64,000 nucleotides of DNA from Pseudoneurospora amorphoporcata. Taxonomy: Eukaryota; Ascomycota; Sordariomycetes; Sordariales; Sordariaceae. The notes beneath the pieces were generated by a model, which made no database searches, was not told the DNA's origin, and worked only from the letters and a program-made list of their open reading frames with translations. Shown here one piece after another: positions 10,783 to 22,333 of this stretch (positions within the stretch are counted from its first letter, which is position 1; every line of letters starts with the position of its first letter). The position numbers and the translations under genes were made by a program. The stretch covers positions 62,001-126,000 of the forward strand of contig MU859122.1 of the NCBI GenBank assembly GCA_033297205.1, written 5' to 3'.

Positions 10783-11429
10783 ATGTCTCACGAATCCGTC
10801 TGGAACTCCCGCCCCCGCACCTACGGCAAGGGCGCCCGCTCTTGGTAAGGATTATTATTCAACAATCCACAATCCATACATACATCACACCTGAGCAAGA
10901 GATGGGAACATGGCATGACATTTGGGGGCAAAATTATTGCTGGGGCCAAATGGACGTTTGGGGAATTCGAACGAAAAGGGAGAATGGGGAAATCGCGAAA
11001 TGATGGAGGGAATACGGCTTCACCACTGAAATTTTGACGGAAAACTGAAGTTCAAGTTGCTAACGGAGCGTTTTTGACGTTGTTTAGCCGTGTCTGCACC
11101 CACTCTGCTGGTCTCATCCGCAAGTACGGCCTCAACATCTGCCGTCAGTGCTTCCGTGAGAAGGCCAACGACATTGGCTTCACCAAGGTAAGACAATACA
11201 CCACGGGCAGAAGATGGCGGAATTGCGCACGCGACTGGAAACAGTGGAATGGAAATCAGCGGTGCCTCGAAACGAGAGAACACACATCTTGCGACAACAA
11301 AGAGAGAACCTCTACGGCCCGGGGGTTCCCAAACACTGTTCCCAGTCGCGTAAAGCAAGGGTCGTCATGGGGAAAAGAATCAAGAGGACATGGCTAACTC
11401 GCTTGTTTTCTCTTTTGTAGCACCGCTAA
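10783..11429 (+). CDS. 40S ribosomal protein uS14 (S29)
   Basis: Three exons, 10783-10844, 11088-11187 and 11421-11429, encode 56 residues, the usual length of eukaryotic S29. Four cysteines at residues 21, 24, 39 and 42 form the conserved zinc-binding site. The codon for Cys21 is split by the first intron (243 nt), which has a GCTAAC branch site. The last exon has only nine nucleotides, coding His-Arg-stop; the second intron (233 nt) precedes it. uS14 sits in the head of the small ribosomal subunit near the mRNA entry region. Both introns are far longer than most in this window, as is common for fungal ribosomal protein genes. Confidence 0.95.
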
Positions 11430-12535
11430 TTCCCCCTTTCTTGACATGATGGGAGGTTTTGGTGGAGGACGATGATGAGGGGAGGACACAAAGGGTCACA
11501 ACATCATCAGAGCCGAGTTCCAAATCGTTTCGTCATCTTACGGGAAATGCAATAAATGTCCAGCCAAAACAACTTGTCTATCGCGCGCGACGTGTCCCTA
11601 TATCATACGGTTTTAGACGACACGACGATGGAAATCTCGATATGGATTAGGGGGAACAGCGAGAATGGAAAATGGGGGCGTTCAACTTGATTCATGACAA
11701 CCACAACACGAGACGACACGATGGCAACTTATAAGAAAACGAACGAAGCAGCAATGCTTCTTGTTCATTCATCACATCCCCTGGAGTTTTTGCTTGCTTG
11801 GTTCTCTTTCGGGATACGGGTTTTGGGGCCTGCGGAGTTAGCACAAGCAAAAGAGGAACAGGGCGGCGGCGGACTGAGCAACAGCAGAGGTTAGACTTTT
11901 GTCTGTTTCTCTCCCATCGAGCGATCAATAGACCGGCGTGATTCTTTGGTCAACCAGCATTCTGTCTCCTTTCCATCTTTCTTGAACTGTGATCTGTGAC
12001 TTTCGTATGTTCTCCGTCGAGTGTCGGTGCACAACTTGTGCGAACCTTGATGACCATTGGTGGACTTTGAATAGCAAGTGCTTGGCCATGAACCAATATG
12101 CTGCTCTGCTTTCAACAAGCATTCATATGAAGTCTAACTACATCAAAAGACAGTCTCGAGAGCTTCGCCAATGAACTATTATGTTTTGGTATAATTGAAA
12201 GCTCGGGATGTCTTGCTTCTCATCATTTCACCGAGGCATAAGACGCAAACAATGACTTGATGCTTTTTTACTTCTATCATTGCTTGTTCGAACCGTCTAT
12301 ACTACAAGATTAACCAGACAATCAGAGAAGAATATGAGGGGAGAGATCATCACTAGGACCCAGACAGAAACATCTTTCTACAAACAACATGGCAGGCTTC
12401 CCAAAAAAAAAAAAAAAGGCATTTCAGATCCATGAACATTCATTGCTTTACATCGTACACTGTAGGTATATTTCTCTTTGAACTCCTGACCAACATACCC
12501 GCTTCTTTTGGCGGTGCTCGCGGTCCCCTTTTCCT

Positions 12536-12573
<38 letters not shown>

Positions 12574-12676
12574 ACTACCTCACCGGGGGCTCGTCTCGGC
12601 TCCTTGGCTCGACGTCAGATATCATTACGTAGCATTTATTTACAACCTCAACATCTCATTGTGAGTAGTTGATAGT
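11430..12676. other. Convergent 3' intergenic region, uS14 / mitochondrial EF-Tu
   Basis: About 1.25 kb between converging genes, containing their 3' UTRs. It includes a 15-nt poly(A) run at 12403-12417 and a TG dinucleotide microsatellite. The short open frames show no protein-like features. Confidence 0.5.
12540..12570. repeat. (TG)n dinucleotide microsatellite
   Basis: About 15 uninterrupted TG/GT units lie in the region 3' of the EF-Tu gene. It is likely polymorphic between strains. Confidence 0.95.
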
Positions 12677-14050
12677 TTACTCCATGATGCGGGTAATGAT
12701 ACCGGTGGCGACGGTACGGCCACCCTCACGGACGGTGATACGCTGACCGGCCTCGACGGCGATGGGGTGGCAGAGAGTGGCAACCAACTCGATGTTGTCA
12801 CCGGGCTGGACAATCTTGGAGTCGGCATCCTCGGTACCCTCGGGGAAGGTGAGCGAGACGGACTCATCGGCGGAGCGGATGTACATCTGGGGGCGGTAGT
12901 TGGCCTGGAAGCCGGTGTGGCGACCACCTTCCTCCTTGGAGAGGACGTAGAGGGAGACGAGGAACTTGGTGTGGGCCTTGACGGAGCCGGGGGCGACGAC
13001 GACCATGCCGCGCTTGATGTCCTCACGGCGGATACCACGGAGGAGGAGACCGGAGTTGTCACCGGCACGGGACTCCTCGCAGGACTTCTTGAAGGTCTCG
13101 ATATCGGTGACTTTGGTCTTGATGATCTCGGTGCCCTTGCCGACAATCTCGACTTCCTGGTCGCGCTTGAGGGTACCACGCTCGACACGGCCAGAGGCGA
13201 CGGTACCACGGCCGGCGATGGAGAAGACATCCTCAACGGACATAAGGAAGGGCTTGTCGAGGTCACGCTCGGGGGTAGGGATCCACTCGTCGACGGCCTG
13301 CATGAGGGCATCGATCTTCTCAACACCGATTTCGGGGCGCTTGCCATCGAGGGCGCAGAGGGCGGAACCCATGATGACGGGGGTCTCATCACCGTCGAAG
13401 CCGTAGCTGGAGAGAAGCTCACGCATCTCCATCTCGACGAGCTCCAACATCTCGGGGTCGTCAATGGCGTCGACCTTGTTGACGAAGACGACAATGCGCT
13501 GGATACCGACCTGACGGGCGAGGAGCAAGTGCTCACGGGTCTGGGGCATCTGACCATCGGAAGCGGCGACGACAATGATGGCGCCATCCATGGAGGCGGC
13601 ACCAGTGATCATGTTCTTGATGTAATCGGCGTGACCAGGGCAGTCGACGTGGGAGTAGTGGCGGTTCTCGGTCGAGTACTCAATGTGGGCAGTGGAGATG
13701 GTGATACCACGCTTGCGCTCCTCGGGAGCCTTGTCAATGGAGCCATAGTCGAGGAAGCTGGCGAGGCCCTTGTCGGCCTGGCGCTTGGTGATGGCAGCAG
13801 AGAGGGTAGTCTACAAGAGGGGGAGGTATATAGGTCAGTCTCAAGGTCTTGTGTCTAGGGAAGATAAATCTATATGTACCTTGCCGTGATCGACGTGACC
13901 AATGGTACCAATGTTGACGTGAGGCTTGGTACGCTGGAACGAGGCGTAGGAGCGGTTGAGGATGGGGGACCTCATGGTGATGAGGGGGTTGGTGCTGGCA
14001 CCGGCCCGGGCCGCCCTCATGAAGGGGGCGATCGTCCTGAGAATCGACAT
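12677..14050 (-). CDS. Mitochondrial translation elongation factor Tu
   Basis: Two exons on the minus strand, 14050-13880 and 13810-12677, with a 69-nt intron, give 434 residues. The first 45-50 residues are Arg/Ser/Ala-rich and free of acidic residues, a typical mitochondrial targeting sequence. The GTPase motifs follow: GHVDHGK then TT (P-loop, split by the intron exactly between Lys and Thr), DCPGHADY (switch II), NKVD, and GSAL. Domains II and III of EF-Tu end in VATGIITRIME. It delivers aminoacyl-tRNA to the mitochondrial ribosome. I chose the ATG at 14050, which begins MSILRTIAPF; an in-frame codon nine residues upstream adds nothing resembling a targeting signal. Codon use is strongly biased toward C-ending codons, as expected for a highly expressed gene. 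This bias also produces long open frames on the opposite strand that are not genes. Confidence 0.95.
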
Positions 14051-16572
14051 CTTGAAGGTATCCGCAAAAACACACACAAGGAATGAGCGGAGGAGTTGAA
14101 AGGAGAGCGAGCCAACAGAACCTCAGACGATACTAGGAGTGCTAGATAAGGTAGGAAACCTTCGACCTGGGGAAAATATTTGGCTCGATCCAAAATTTTG
14201 GACCTGTCGCGCATGGGCCCATTGCCATGCCAAGACCTACTTTTCCCTATCGTGCGGGGCAGCTTTGGAGCGCACAAAGTGCTTTGCGAACCGTGCACGC
14301 CGCGCTTCTCCGCCGTGATCGAGATTAGCGGAACTGTTTGCCGTTCCAGTCCGAACTTATCTTGAACCAAACGGGCACCAGTTCATCCAACTGATTGGTA
14401 CTTTTTCGTCTCCATCTACAACTTCATCTTTTTCCCCGACCTTGCTCTCATTCTACGGCCATCCTCCCTGCTGCAAATGTTATCATATCTTGTGCCTTCA
14501 TATGTTTCTTCGTTCCCCTACGTCGAGCACACTCGCGCCTCTTTTTCGCTCATCTCCATGATCTCAGGCGGCTGCGCACCTTTACGGTTTGGTGATAGCA
14601 TCAAAGTGGAGTGTGGAGACACTTTTACTAACACTGCGGGTACAGCTTCCCCAGACTCAAATGAGACCTGTGCCTTTGAGCGAACTTCATGCCTTCCCTC
14701 GGTTCATCCATGTGCCTCCAGAGCCCGTTCACCAAAAATGCCTGAGTAGGACATCACCGCATATTTTTTTTATTTTATTTTTTTGCTTTCCGACATTTTT
14801 CAGTGCGCAAAAAGTTGAGAATCCTGGAAACATCTGGCAATTGTCTGAAAAACACAACAATCCATGGCACACTTGACCCTCGCCAGATCATGGTCACTAA
14901 GGCGAGAAAACAAACGGGGTCGTCTACCCCAAGTATGGGGCGTGTTTATTGTCTTTCACATGTTTATCAGGATCCGTGCAGTCGAATTGATTGCTTGGAA
15001 GAGCTAGGGCCAAAGTTGGAGAAGAACGGACAACAAGTCCAAACGCCGATGGACTGTGGACGTTGCTTGGGTCTGGTGGAAACTGAGATCCCCGAGGTTA
15101 CGGCTTATATAGCCAGCTGGAACTACACCACGACATGGGGCCATAATCAGAATTGCATACCAACAGATTGGTATAGCTCTGCACGGATCGTCTCCTTGAC
15201 CTTTGGGTCAAATTCGACAGACATTGGGGAAAGCTGCGAAGGGCGGCATTGTCTGAAGGGAAAGACCAGATCGAACAGTCAGCTTGACCGAAGTCGGTAT
15301 GTGTACCTCTTTGCCATATATGAGAGGACCCCATTTGCTTGCGCGTCCAAACTCGCTCAACTCAGCGACTCAGACGTCAGTCTTCAAGACGATACGATGG
15401 CTCTCACATTTGCGGCCTGTCTGATCTTCTCGTCGGCATCCATCAATCAGCATCGAGCTCCGTGTTCAAGGTGTACTTCGCTTGCATGAGCCACGATGTC
15501 TCCTTTGGTACACCTTATCATCGTGGTTGGTGTTTTACATCGCCGCCTATTGTGACAGAGAGTCTCGGTCCGTATCAGGGGCACGGTAGATTCTGTTACA
15601 GATCCCAGGTAGCATTGCAACCCCTGTCCCCAGGTCTCTCTACGTTGCAAATGCCCGGATCTCCTAAACAAGCCTTGGACCCCGGCGGCTCAGTAAAGCT
15701 TCTTCAACAGCCTCCGTGCTTGGCTCGAGGTCTGGTCGCAACGAGCGAGGGTTATCACAGACTTCGGGGTCGGTAGCATTGTCAGGGAGCCAGTACTCCG
15801 TAGTCTAGATACTGCAGAGCGCCTAGAACCTTATCTTTCGGACATCTCTCAAATGCTGCTCGGAACTCTTGGCAGGTCTCAAGTATGACGGACCTGGTCC
15901 CAATACCGAGCGGAACTACGACACTATCCTCCATCATTCTGGAATTCGACGATACCCACTGGCACTCTCCAGAGCCGCTCTCCTGAGACCGTCTCAACTC
16001 CTCTGGTACTGCATCGTCTTGGCATCTTTATTCCCCTTAGACTTTCCTCGCGTTGCCTTTCTCGTCGACTATTCGCCTCCATGAACACTCAGAGTCAGCC
16101 GCCATTATACCCCATGCTGGTGTTTGTTATCCCCTACAGGAGCTTTCCAGTGGTTAGGACATCCCTCATGGCTCGCTAGTTATCCTTTAGGTGTAGGTGA
16201 TCAGTCTGACTTGGCGTTTCAAAGAGCTATGTCGTGTCTCCTGTCACTCAGGATGATGGCGCTTCTAGATCAAGTTACGGCAGTGATGAGGTCCAGAAGG
16301 GCAGCAAGTCGTCCTAGGCCTTCGTCATTGTCGTAAGTTTATCTATAAAGATCATTTCTCGGCGTCTTCTCTGTTGCCTTTCTGCGTCATCATCCATCAG
16401 CAACGCTCGGCCTTCCAGTTTCTTCCTTCATCCTTCACTCGGTATTCTCATTCTCATACGCTGGTCGTAGTCGCTGGTCGCATATTCTTTTCATTATCCT
16501 AATATCTTTCTTTTATTCACAACACGAGTTTTACAAGAAAGTCCCTGGTGGTCTTCCCTACAATCCTTCAAA
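14051..16572. other. Intergenic region between divergent genes, no gene recognised
   Basis: About 2.5 kb between the EF-Tu gene (-) and the secreted-protein gene (+). It must contain both promoters. The longest open frame is 228 codons at 14803-15489 (+); it lacks motifs, splice continuation and codon bias, so I do not call it. Nothing else was seen. Confidence 0.5.
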
Positions 16573-17815
16573 ATGGTGAACTACTCCTTCGTCATGTTCG
16601 CCGGCCTGGCTGCCGCTCTTCCGCTCAACATCAACTTGGGGGCGTACTCGCCCGCCTTGGTAGTCGGTAAGTCACCAGCACCCTCCCCTGGGGCACCAGA
16701 CACATGCTCCCCATCAGACACACAGCGACTAACGAGGAGAACAGGTGATGGTGAAATAAGCTTCGGAGGTAAACAGGATGTCTCGCAACTGATCAACGCA
16801 CTTGAAGGCGCTGCGGTTAACGCTGCCGCAGGTGCTGCTTCCAACGCCGCTGTGGCTCCCGAGGAAAAGAAGCCAGTCCAGGCTGCCGCCGCCGCTCCTG
16901 CCGCTGCTCCTGCCGCTGCTCCTGCCGCTGTTCCCACCGTTGCTCCTTCTTCGCCGGTGGTGATTCCCAGCACACCCGCACCGGAGATCGACGACAGCAA
17001 CGCTCCCAAGATTGACCCAACTCTTGCCCAACAAGTGAGTATCTTACCCTACCTTACCACTGCCGGTCAAGGATGTTAGAAGCTGATGATAAGAACCCTG
17101 CGGTAAAGGCCCAGTCCATCTCGGGCCTCCAAGGCATGGGGAAGAAGTCGATTGCCCCTCGCGCTGAGCCGTGCGAGGACACGGATGAGGCAGAGGAGAC
17201 GGCACCTCTAGACAAGGCTAAGAGAGATCTTGCCGGGTTCGACAGGGCGCTCAAGTTCTCGGAGGCTGCCTTGACTAAGGGCCCCAAGGTCCAGCTTGGT
17301 ACTGGTGCTGAGGGATCGGGCGTGGGCATTATTATGGATAATAATGCTAGTACTCGTAAGTTTCTGACTGACCTAGCTCTATTTCCGTTGATGATACCTA
17401 AGGATAAATACTGACGATGAGCGTTTATAGAACCCGCTGCTGTCGAAAAGAAGAAGCGCGACGCCGATGAGACCACCGCCCTGAAACGCAGGACGAAGGT
17501 CACGACTATGTATGTCCGGAGAGGTATTCCGGCTTGTAAGTTCTCCGCCCACCCTCCTTCCTCTCTTTCTCCCGGATCCCAAGACTAACATCTTCCCACA
17601 GCTCTCCACAAAACCCCGAAATCGCAGCCCGTGAGGTCGTCCACTCTTATATCGCCAACGTACTCATCAAGTTCGCCAAGCGCGATACTACTTCTACTGA
17701 GGCAAAGTGGGACATTAGTGATGCCGTTAACTTGAACGTTGACACCAGCAATGAGGGAGTCACGATGACGTTTGTCGAGACATTGAATGATGAGGAGGTT
17801 GAGGATGAGGAGTAG
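16573..17815 (+). CDS. Putative secreted Ala/Pro-rich protein of unknown function
   Basis: I infer five exons: 16573-16666, 16745-17034, 17094-17355, 17431-17535 and a last exon ending at the TAG at 17813-17815. The first 18 or so residues (MVNYSFVMFAGLAAALP) look like a signal peptide. An alanine-rich stretch follows, including an APAAAPAAAPAAVP repeat, then a charged region with dibasic KKKR and KR sites, and a very acidic C-terminus ending NDEEVEDEE. The exon 2/3 junction needs the acceptor after 17093; the nearer TAG at 17077-17079 gives the wrong phase. The last junction is unresolved. Donor 17536 with the obvious CAG acceptor at 17599-17601 shifts the frame, whereas an acceptor after 17627 restores the long convincing C-terminal frame. 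I recognise no family. Confidence 0.65.
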
Positions 17816-18812
17816 ACGAGGGACTGGAAACTGGGATGACTGAACGAACATGGCCACTTGAGGAACTGAAAAGAATAAGGAGACTTGAAGTATGATACTT
17901 GGGATATACGCATGGATAATAATCTGGGAAAATAAATGAGGAGTTGTGGATATCCGTGTATGTTATTAGGCGTTTGGTTGCGGGTTGTGCATGGGAGTAT
18001 TTGGTTGTTTCGTTTAGTTTTACGAAAGGTTCGAAGGAACAAATATTGGGACACATTTCTTTGGATTTCAATCTCTCGGTTTAACGTCGATTCAGTTTGA
18101 TTACGGGAAACAAATGTCGGAATTTAATCCCGGCAAAAGACAAACTCAAAACTAAAATAAAATAAAAATCCCCTCCAACGATGTAAGGTGTGCAAAGAAA
18201 ACATAAATGACACATAGTTTGGGCGTGGAGTTGGTTTTTAGTCTTCCTCAATTAATATTACGCGGTTTATCTGGTAGTAGTGTCTCTGAGAGAGCCTATA
18301 ACTATGTACAGTGACCCTCTTTGTACAAATCAAGACTTGCTTGCTCTCCATGTGCATCCGTCCCGGGGGTATCTTGGTTCCTGTGATTTTCCTGTGTATG
18401 TGAAAATCCTCTTTATCTCAACCCTGCCTTCTCCTTCTTCTTCTTCTTCATCTTCAAATCGGCGTGACGTGCGATTTCTGATACATGGCTTTGTATATTT
18501 TCCCAACGAAAGCCGGATGATTATTTCCGTATCAGATCAGCCGTGAGAGGGGTTTGGTTGCCGTGGAGTAGGTAGGTAGGTTTCGTCCTCCCGTCTGTTC
18601 CGCTATTGGTTGCTTCCGATGTATCCGGTGCGGCTGGCTGGCTCTCTTTACTCAAAGTTGAAGTCGTGAGACCTGTTCTGCTGTTCCTATAATCCACCTT
18701 CCTTCCTTCCATTCCTCCATCAGGGTGTCTTCCTTGTTTATTATCCAGCTTAGCCATCTTGTTCCTCCGCTGCCGCCGCATCTTTCAATTTCAAAAAGAC
18801 TGCTTCCATAAC
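17816..18812. other. Convergent 3' intergenic region
   Basis: About 1 kb between the secreted-protein gene (+) and the MARVEL-type gene (-). It is AT-richer than the flanking coding DNA and probably consists of 3' UTRs. A short CTT-rich stretch lies near 18430-18450. No gene was recognised. Confidence 0.5.
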
Positions 18813-19836
18813 CTATCTCCGGTCATAAACATGATCGCCGCTCTGAGGATACTGTCCCATAGCAATATCCTGTTGTTGCTGACCAAAGCTCATGTCGTAC
18901 TTGTTATAGCTGTTTCCCTGGTGGGGCGGGCTGTAGGCGGTGGTTTGATGATGCTGCTGGCCAACGGATGTTTCGTTGTACGGGTTGTAGCTACCGTAAG
19001 CACCGGTATTCTCGACACCGCCCACACGGGTCTGCTCCGTCGTGTAACTATCACGAACATCCGAAGGGCTGGCGTGCTCGGGCAGCTTGTTGCTCATCAG
19101 GTCGGCGTCGGGGTGAGCGCCACCCTTGCCGCGAAGGCTGGCGAAGAAACCCGGCTTGCGACCGGAGCCCGAGGTGTAGTCGTTGGCGGGCGAGGGGCCG
19201 TAGCGCTGCTCCTTCTTGCGGTGGCGGACGAGAACGACTTCCATGAAGGGGGAGAGGAAGAAGAAGACGCTAGAGAGAATCGGGTGTTAGCAATTTTATT
19301 TTATTCATCTTCAAAAAATAAATCGATCCTGCAACATGCGAGGGATGGGGGAGAAGGAAAACTAACCATCCGATAATCGAGACCGCCAAGCAAGCCGTCT
19401 CCATCTTGCAAGCATGGTGCAAGCTAGGAAGGATAGTGAAGCCGCCATGGCCGTTATCGACAACGTTGGTGTCGGCGTTGCCCTTGCCATAGGGAGTGTC
19501 GACGATGCCCTCGCAGGAATTGGCGCCGTTCTTGTTGCGGATGGCGACATAAATAAGAGCACCAGCGCAGCAGACGTCAACCACCATCATGATGAAGGAG
19601 AAGAACGGCTGGCCGGGGATGCAGCATAGTAGCAAGATGGTGAGCAGGGTGTATGCGGTGATACCGCCCGAGATACCCTCAACGGCGCGCAGGTGGACGT
19701 CAATATGGAGGCCGTGGTTGGCCATGGTGGCCAACCAGTAAGAGGTGAGGGCGAGCACCGTGGCGGCACAGCCGAACTGGATGCCGCGGATGGTGCCCTG
19801 CAGGCCCCGGAGGAAGAGGCCCGTCTTTGCGCCCAT
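18813..19836 (-). CDS. MARVEL-type four-span membrane protein
   Basis: Two exons on the minus strand, 19836-19367 and 19269-18813, with a 97-nt intron (GTTAGT donor, GCTAAC branch), give 308 residues. Four hydrophobic segments occur near residues 17-38, 57-75, 78-100 and 145-168. The intron falls inside the last one (SIIGC then VFFFLSPFMEVVLVR). This four-helix layout in the first 175 residues is that of the fungal MARVEL family, membrane-apposition proteins of the plasma membrane or secretory vesicles. The loop between segments three and four has several Asn, Gly and Cys residues. The C-terminal tail of about 130 residues is hydrophilic and rich in Gly, Tyr, Gln and His, including YNPYNETSVGQQHHQ, and is presumably cytosolic. 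Family assignment rests on topology and a general resemblance, not on a diagnostic motif. Confidence 0.8.
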
Positions 19837-21704
19837 GATTTGAGATATGAAGTGTGTTTTCGGTTGACTGCTCGCTTCCGCTAGGTTTCACTCAAGGTCG
19901 AAGGGGGGAGGGGGGGAGGGGGGGGAGTAGGCGGGAGCCGGTCGTATTTGGGGATGAATGTGGTTATATGATATGTTGGAGGATGGTGTAAAAGTCGAAG
20001 ATGCTGTTAAAGTAAGGTTTGGGAATGCTTCCCTCGTCCTGTTTATTTCTCTGGGGTATCGCAATCTGCGGTGTGGGTTTGTCGTGGAACTGGTGGGTCT
20101 GTTCGTTCTTTTTCGTTCTTGGGCGGTTGAAGAGAAGGCAGCTGGGCAGAAAGGATCAGGGGTCCTTGTAAGCGAAGCCAAGGAGGCTGGAGGGCCACCG
20201 GCTTCGAGTTCGGATGGATCTTAGAAGTGGATGTCGCAGGTGGCACACTTTTCTGCAGCGATTATTGCGTGACCGGTGAAAGGGGGAATGATCCGTTGGA
20301 AACTCCAAGAAGTGCCCGGTTTAGAACTGCCGAAGGTGACCAGACAAAGAGTTTATACGTAATTCAAGAAACTGCACCAACGAGAGGTGATCTTTTTGCA
20401 ATGGGAGGTTCAGGAAGTTGCCTGAAATCAAATGATAGGTCAGATAAAGGTGCGTTACGTTGAGAATCCTGGAAGTTACACGAGGCCTCGAACGGTCCCT
20501 GTCTGCGAGGTTACCTCCATCTAGTCGTCTGACCGAGCAACAACACTTACCGAGAGTTGCAACACGAACTCCAAGATGTTCGACACATGACAGCCTCACC
20601 TCTGCAAAAACGCCTATCTGGCGGGTCAATTGAGTTCTTTTTCTTGCCATTCGAGCCATTCAGTCGTCTAAGCCACCACTGCGAAGTTGTTCAGAGCCCT
20701 TCTTTGCCCCTGAAAATTATCTCGAGCTCGCTAATTTGACGGTGGACGGCCGATCACAAAGTGGTTCCGCCCCCGATACGCCGCTGAAAGACGAGCCGTG
20801 GTCTGCCAGCCATAGATTAGCTCCTTTGAGGGTCCATTGATGACTGGAACCCTGCATGACATCAAGGTGTGGAGAGGCCGAGTGAGGTTGTTGTCCAATC
20901 ACAAGCCCATTCATTCAACCGTCCCGCTTCTTTGAGCAACGCCACTGTGGCAGGATGGCTCTGCCACACTAGGACACGCAGCGTCTTTTCTTCGGTGCAG
21001 CTTGTGATTCTTCTACCCATCAACAATCACATGGCATCCGAAACCTTTCAACGTGGGAAAAGGCGGGACGTGTGAAACGCGCAAAGGCTTTGTTAAGCTT
21101 TTATATCCCGTCTGCCCGTACCTAAACATACCGACAATTTGCGGTGACCGCAAGGAAGGACTGTCACACCGTCAGTCTGGCCCAGTCAGTCTTGAATTTC
21201 GCCCATACCCCTTGTCGGAATAGCTCCATCGGCAGTGCCGGAACTCGGGATGGTGTCGAACGTTCTCCTGCCAAGAAACCAGGAACCATGCAGTTCCGAT
21301 TAAGCTTATCTGCGTTCTCAAGCCCTCGACGCTCACTCGGTCTGTTCGCCTTAAACAATTCGCGGCCCAGGTATTAAAAATGAGTTTCCAGAGGGTCGTA
21401 GAGCTTCCGGTTGACGAAAATAAGATGACTTGCCGAGTTATCCCGGTATCCCGCAAGCGCTTGAGGTGGGGTCCTGCCCGACTCCATATGCTGACGATAA
21501 ACGCGCGGCGAGGATGAACAAGAAAGACACCTTGACTTAGATCAGAGCTGAATTACATCGGCTGTCCTCGAAGACTTGGTTCTGAATTAGAAGTCTGCTC
21601 AACACGAGACAAACAGACACCTCCTCCAGAACACCCGGTTCACACTTCCCGTCGATGGAAGTATGAACAGCGACAAGAACGATCTTGCACATGCTAGTAT
21701 GGCC
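19837..21704. other. Intergenic region upstream of the MARVEL-type gene
   Basis: About 1.9 kb. The first part holds the leader of the MARVEL-type gene, including a G-run cluster at 19903-19926 (G6-A-G7-A-G8 on the plus strand, C-rich in the transcript). The remainder lies downstream of the eL43-like copy. Small open frames are unconvincing and no gene was recognised. Confidence 0.5.
19903..19926 (+). repeat. G-tract cluster (G6AG7AG8)
   Basis: Three consecutive guanine runs separated by single adenines lie about 70-90 bp upstream of the MARVEL-type start codon. The pattern can form a G-quadruplex on the plus strand. Confidence 0.8.
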
Positions 21705-22333
21705 CTAGGCTCGGCCTACCTGGGTGGACGCGATGTCTCGCGGACGTCGTAGCGTCGATGTAGCAGTGGCGGCGGCAGGTGTACTGTTTATGAACATCAG
21801 AATTGGCTAATGACTAAACAGACAATATCGTGCAATCCGACACAGACAGTCGAAACTTACGCGAGCATGTAAGCGCCGCTTAGGATCTTGGTACATCCTT
21901 GTCCATGGCATTTCCAGATGCCAAAAGAAACTCGCCTGACCGTGTTTGTGCCGCAGAAAGCGCTGTCTTGAGGGTTGAAGTTAGCGACCGCTTCGGTGGA
22001 ATGCGAAGCATCTCTGTTGGTCGAAGACAAGACCGTCCCATTGTCGAGATAGGAAGCAGAGTGGAAACACGAACCAGGTATAGCGAGCGTGCTGGCCGAT
22101 TTCAACTCGCTTGCACTGCTTAAGGAGGAGCCATAGCTGGAGTAACAACGTTCAGTTCCTCTTCGTCTGGAGAAGGGAGCAATGAAGAAAGTTCTTCAAA
22201 AAAAGGAAGCCAATGACCTTACCGGGTGCCATATTTGCCGGAAATTCCAACCTCTGTTGAGGGTCAGTCAGCAATTTCCGCGAGCGTGGCAAGATCATTG
22301 ATGGTGATACATACTGACGGTGTGCTTGGCCAT
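21705..22333 (-). pseudogene. Degenerate intron-bearing copy of 60S ribosomal protein eL43 (L37a/L43)
   Basis: Five minus-strand exons resemble eL43: 22333-22315 (MAKHTV), 22253-22223 (KVGISGKYGT), 22136-22075, 21962-21861 (CAFCGTNTVRRVSFGIWKC) and 21783-21705 (TPAAATATSTLRRPRDIAS). All four introns are GT-AG with branch-like CTGAC or CTAAC sites. In exon 3 the sequence reads RYGSSL in one frame and then KRVEIGQHARYT in another. Compared with the family's SSLRRQVKK region, about four nucleotides are missing near 22117-22124. In exon 4 the second zinc knuckle is C-x4-C (KCHGQGC) instead of the universal C-x2-C, and the C-terminal STxRRLRE motif is altered to STLRRPRD. eL43 is normally almost invariant, so I read this as a diverged duplicate, probably a pseudogene. 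Retained introns argue against retroposition. A sequencing error could explain the frameshift but not the amino acid changes. Confidence 0.75.

Noticed and set aside
12767..13858. 363-codon plus-strand open frame
   Set aside because: It is the antisense shadow of mitochondrial EF-Tu, created by the gene's strong bias for C-ending codons.
14803..15489. 228-codon open frame on the plus strand
   Set aside because: No recognisable motif, no codon bias like the neighbours, no splice continuation, and it overlaps other open frames. Chance is more likely.
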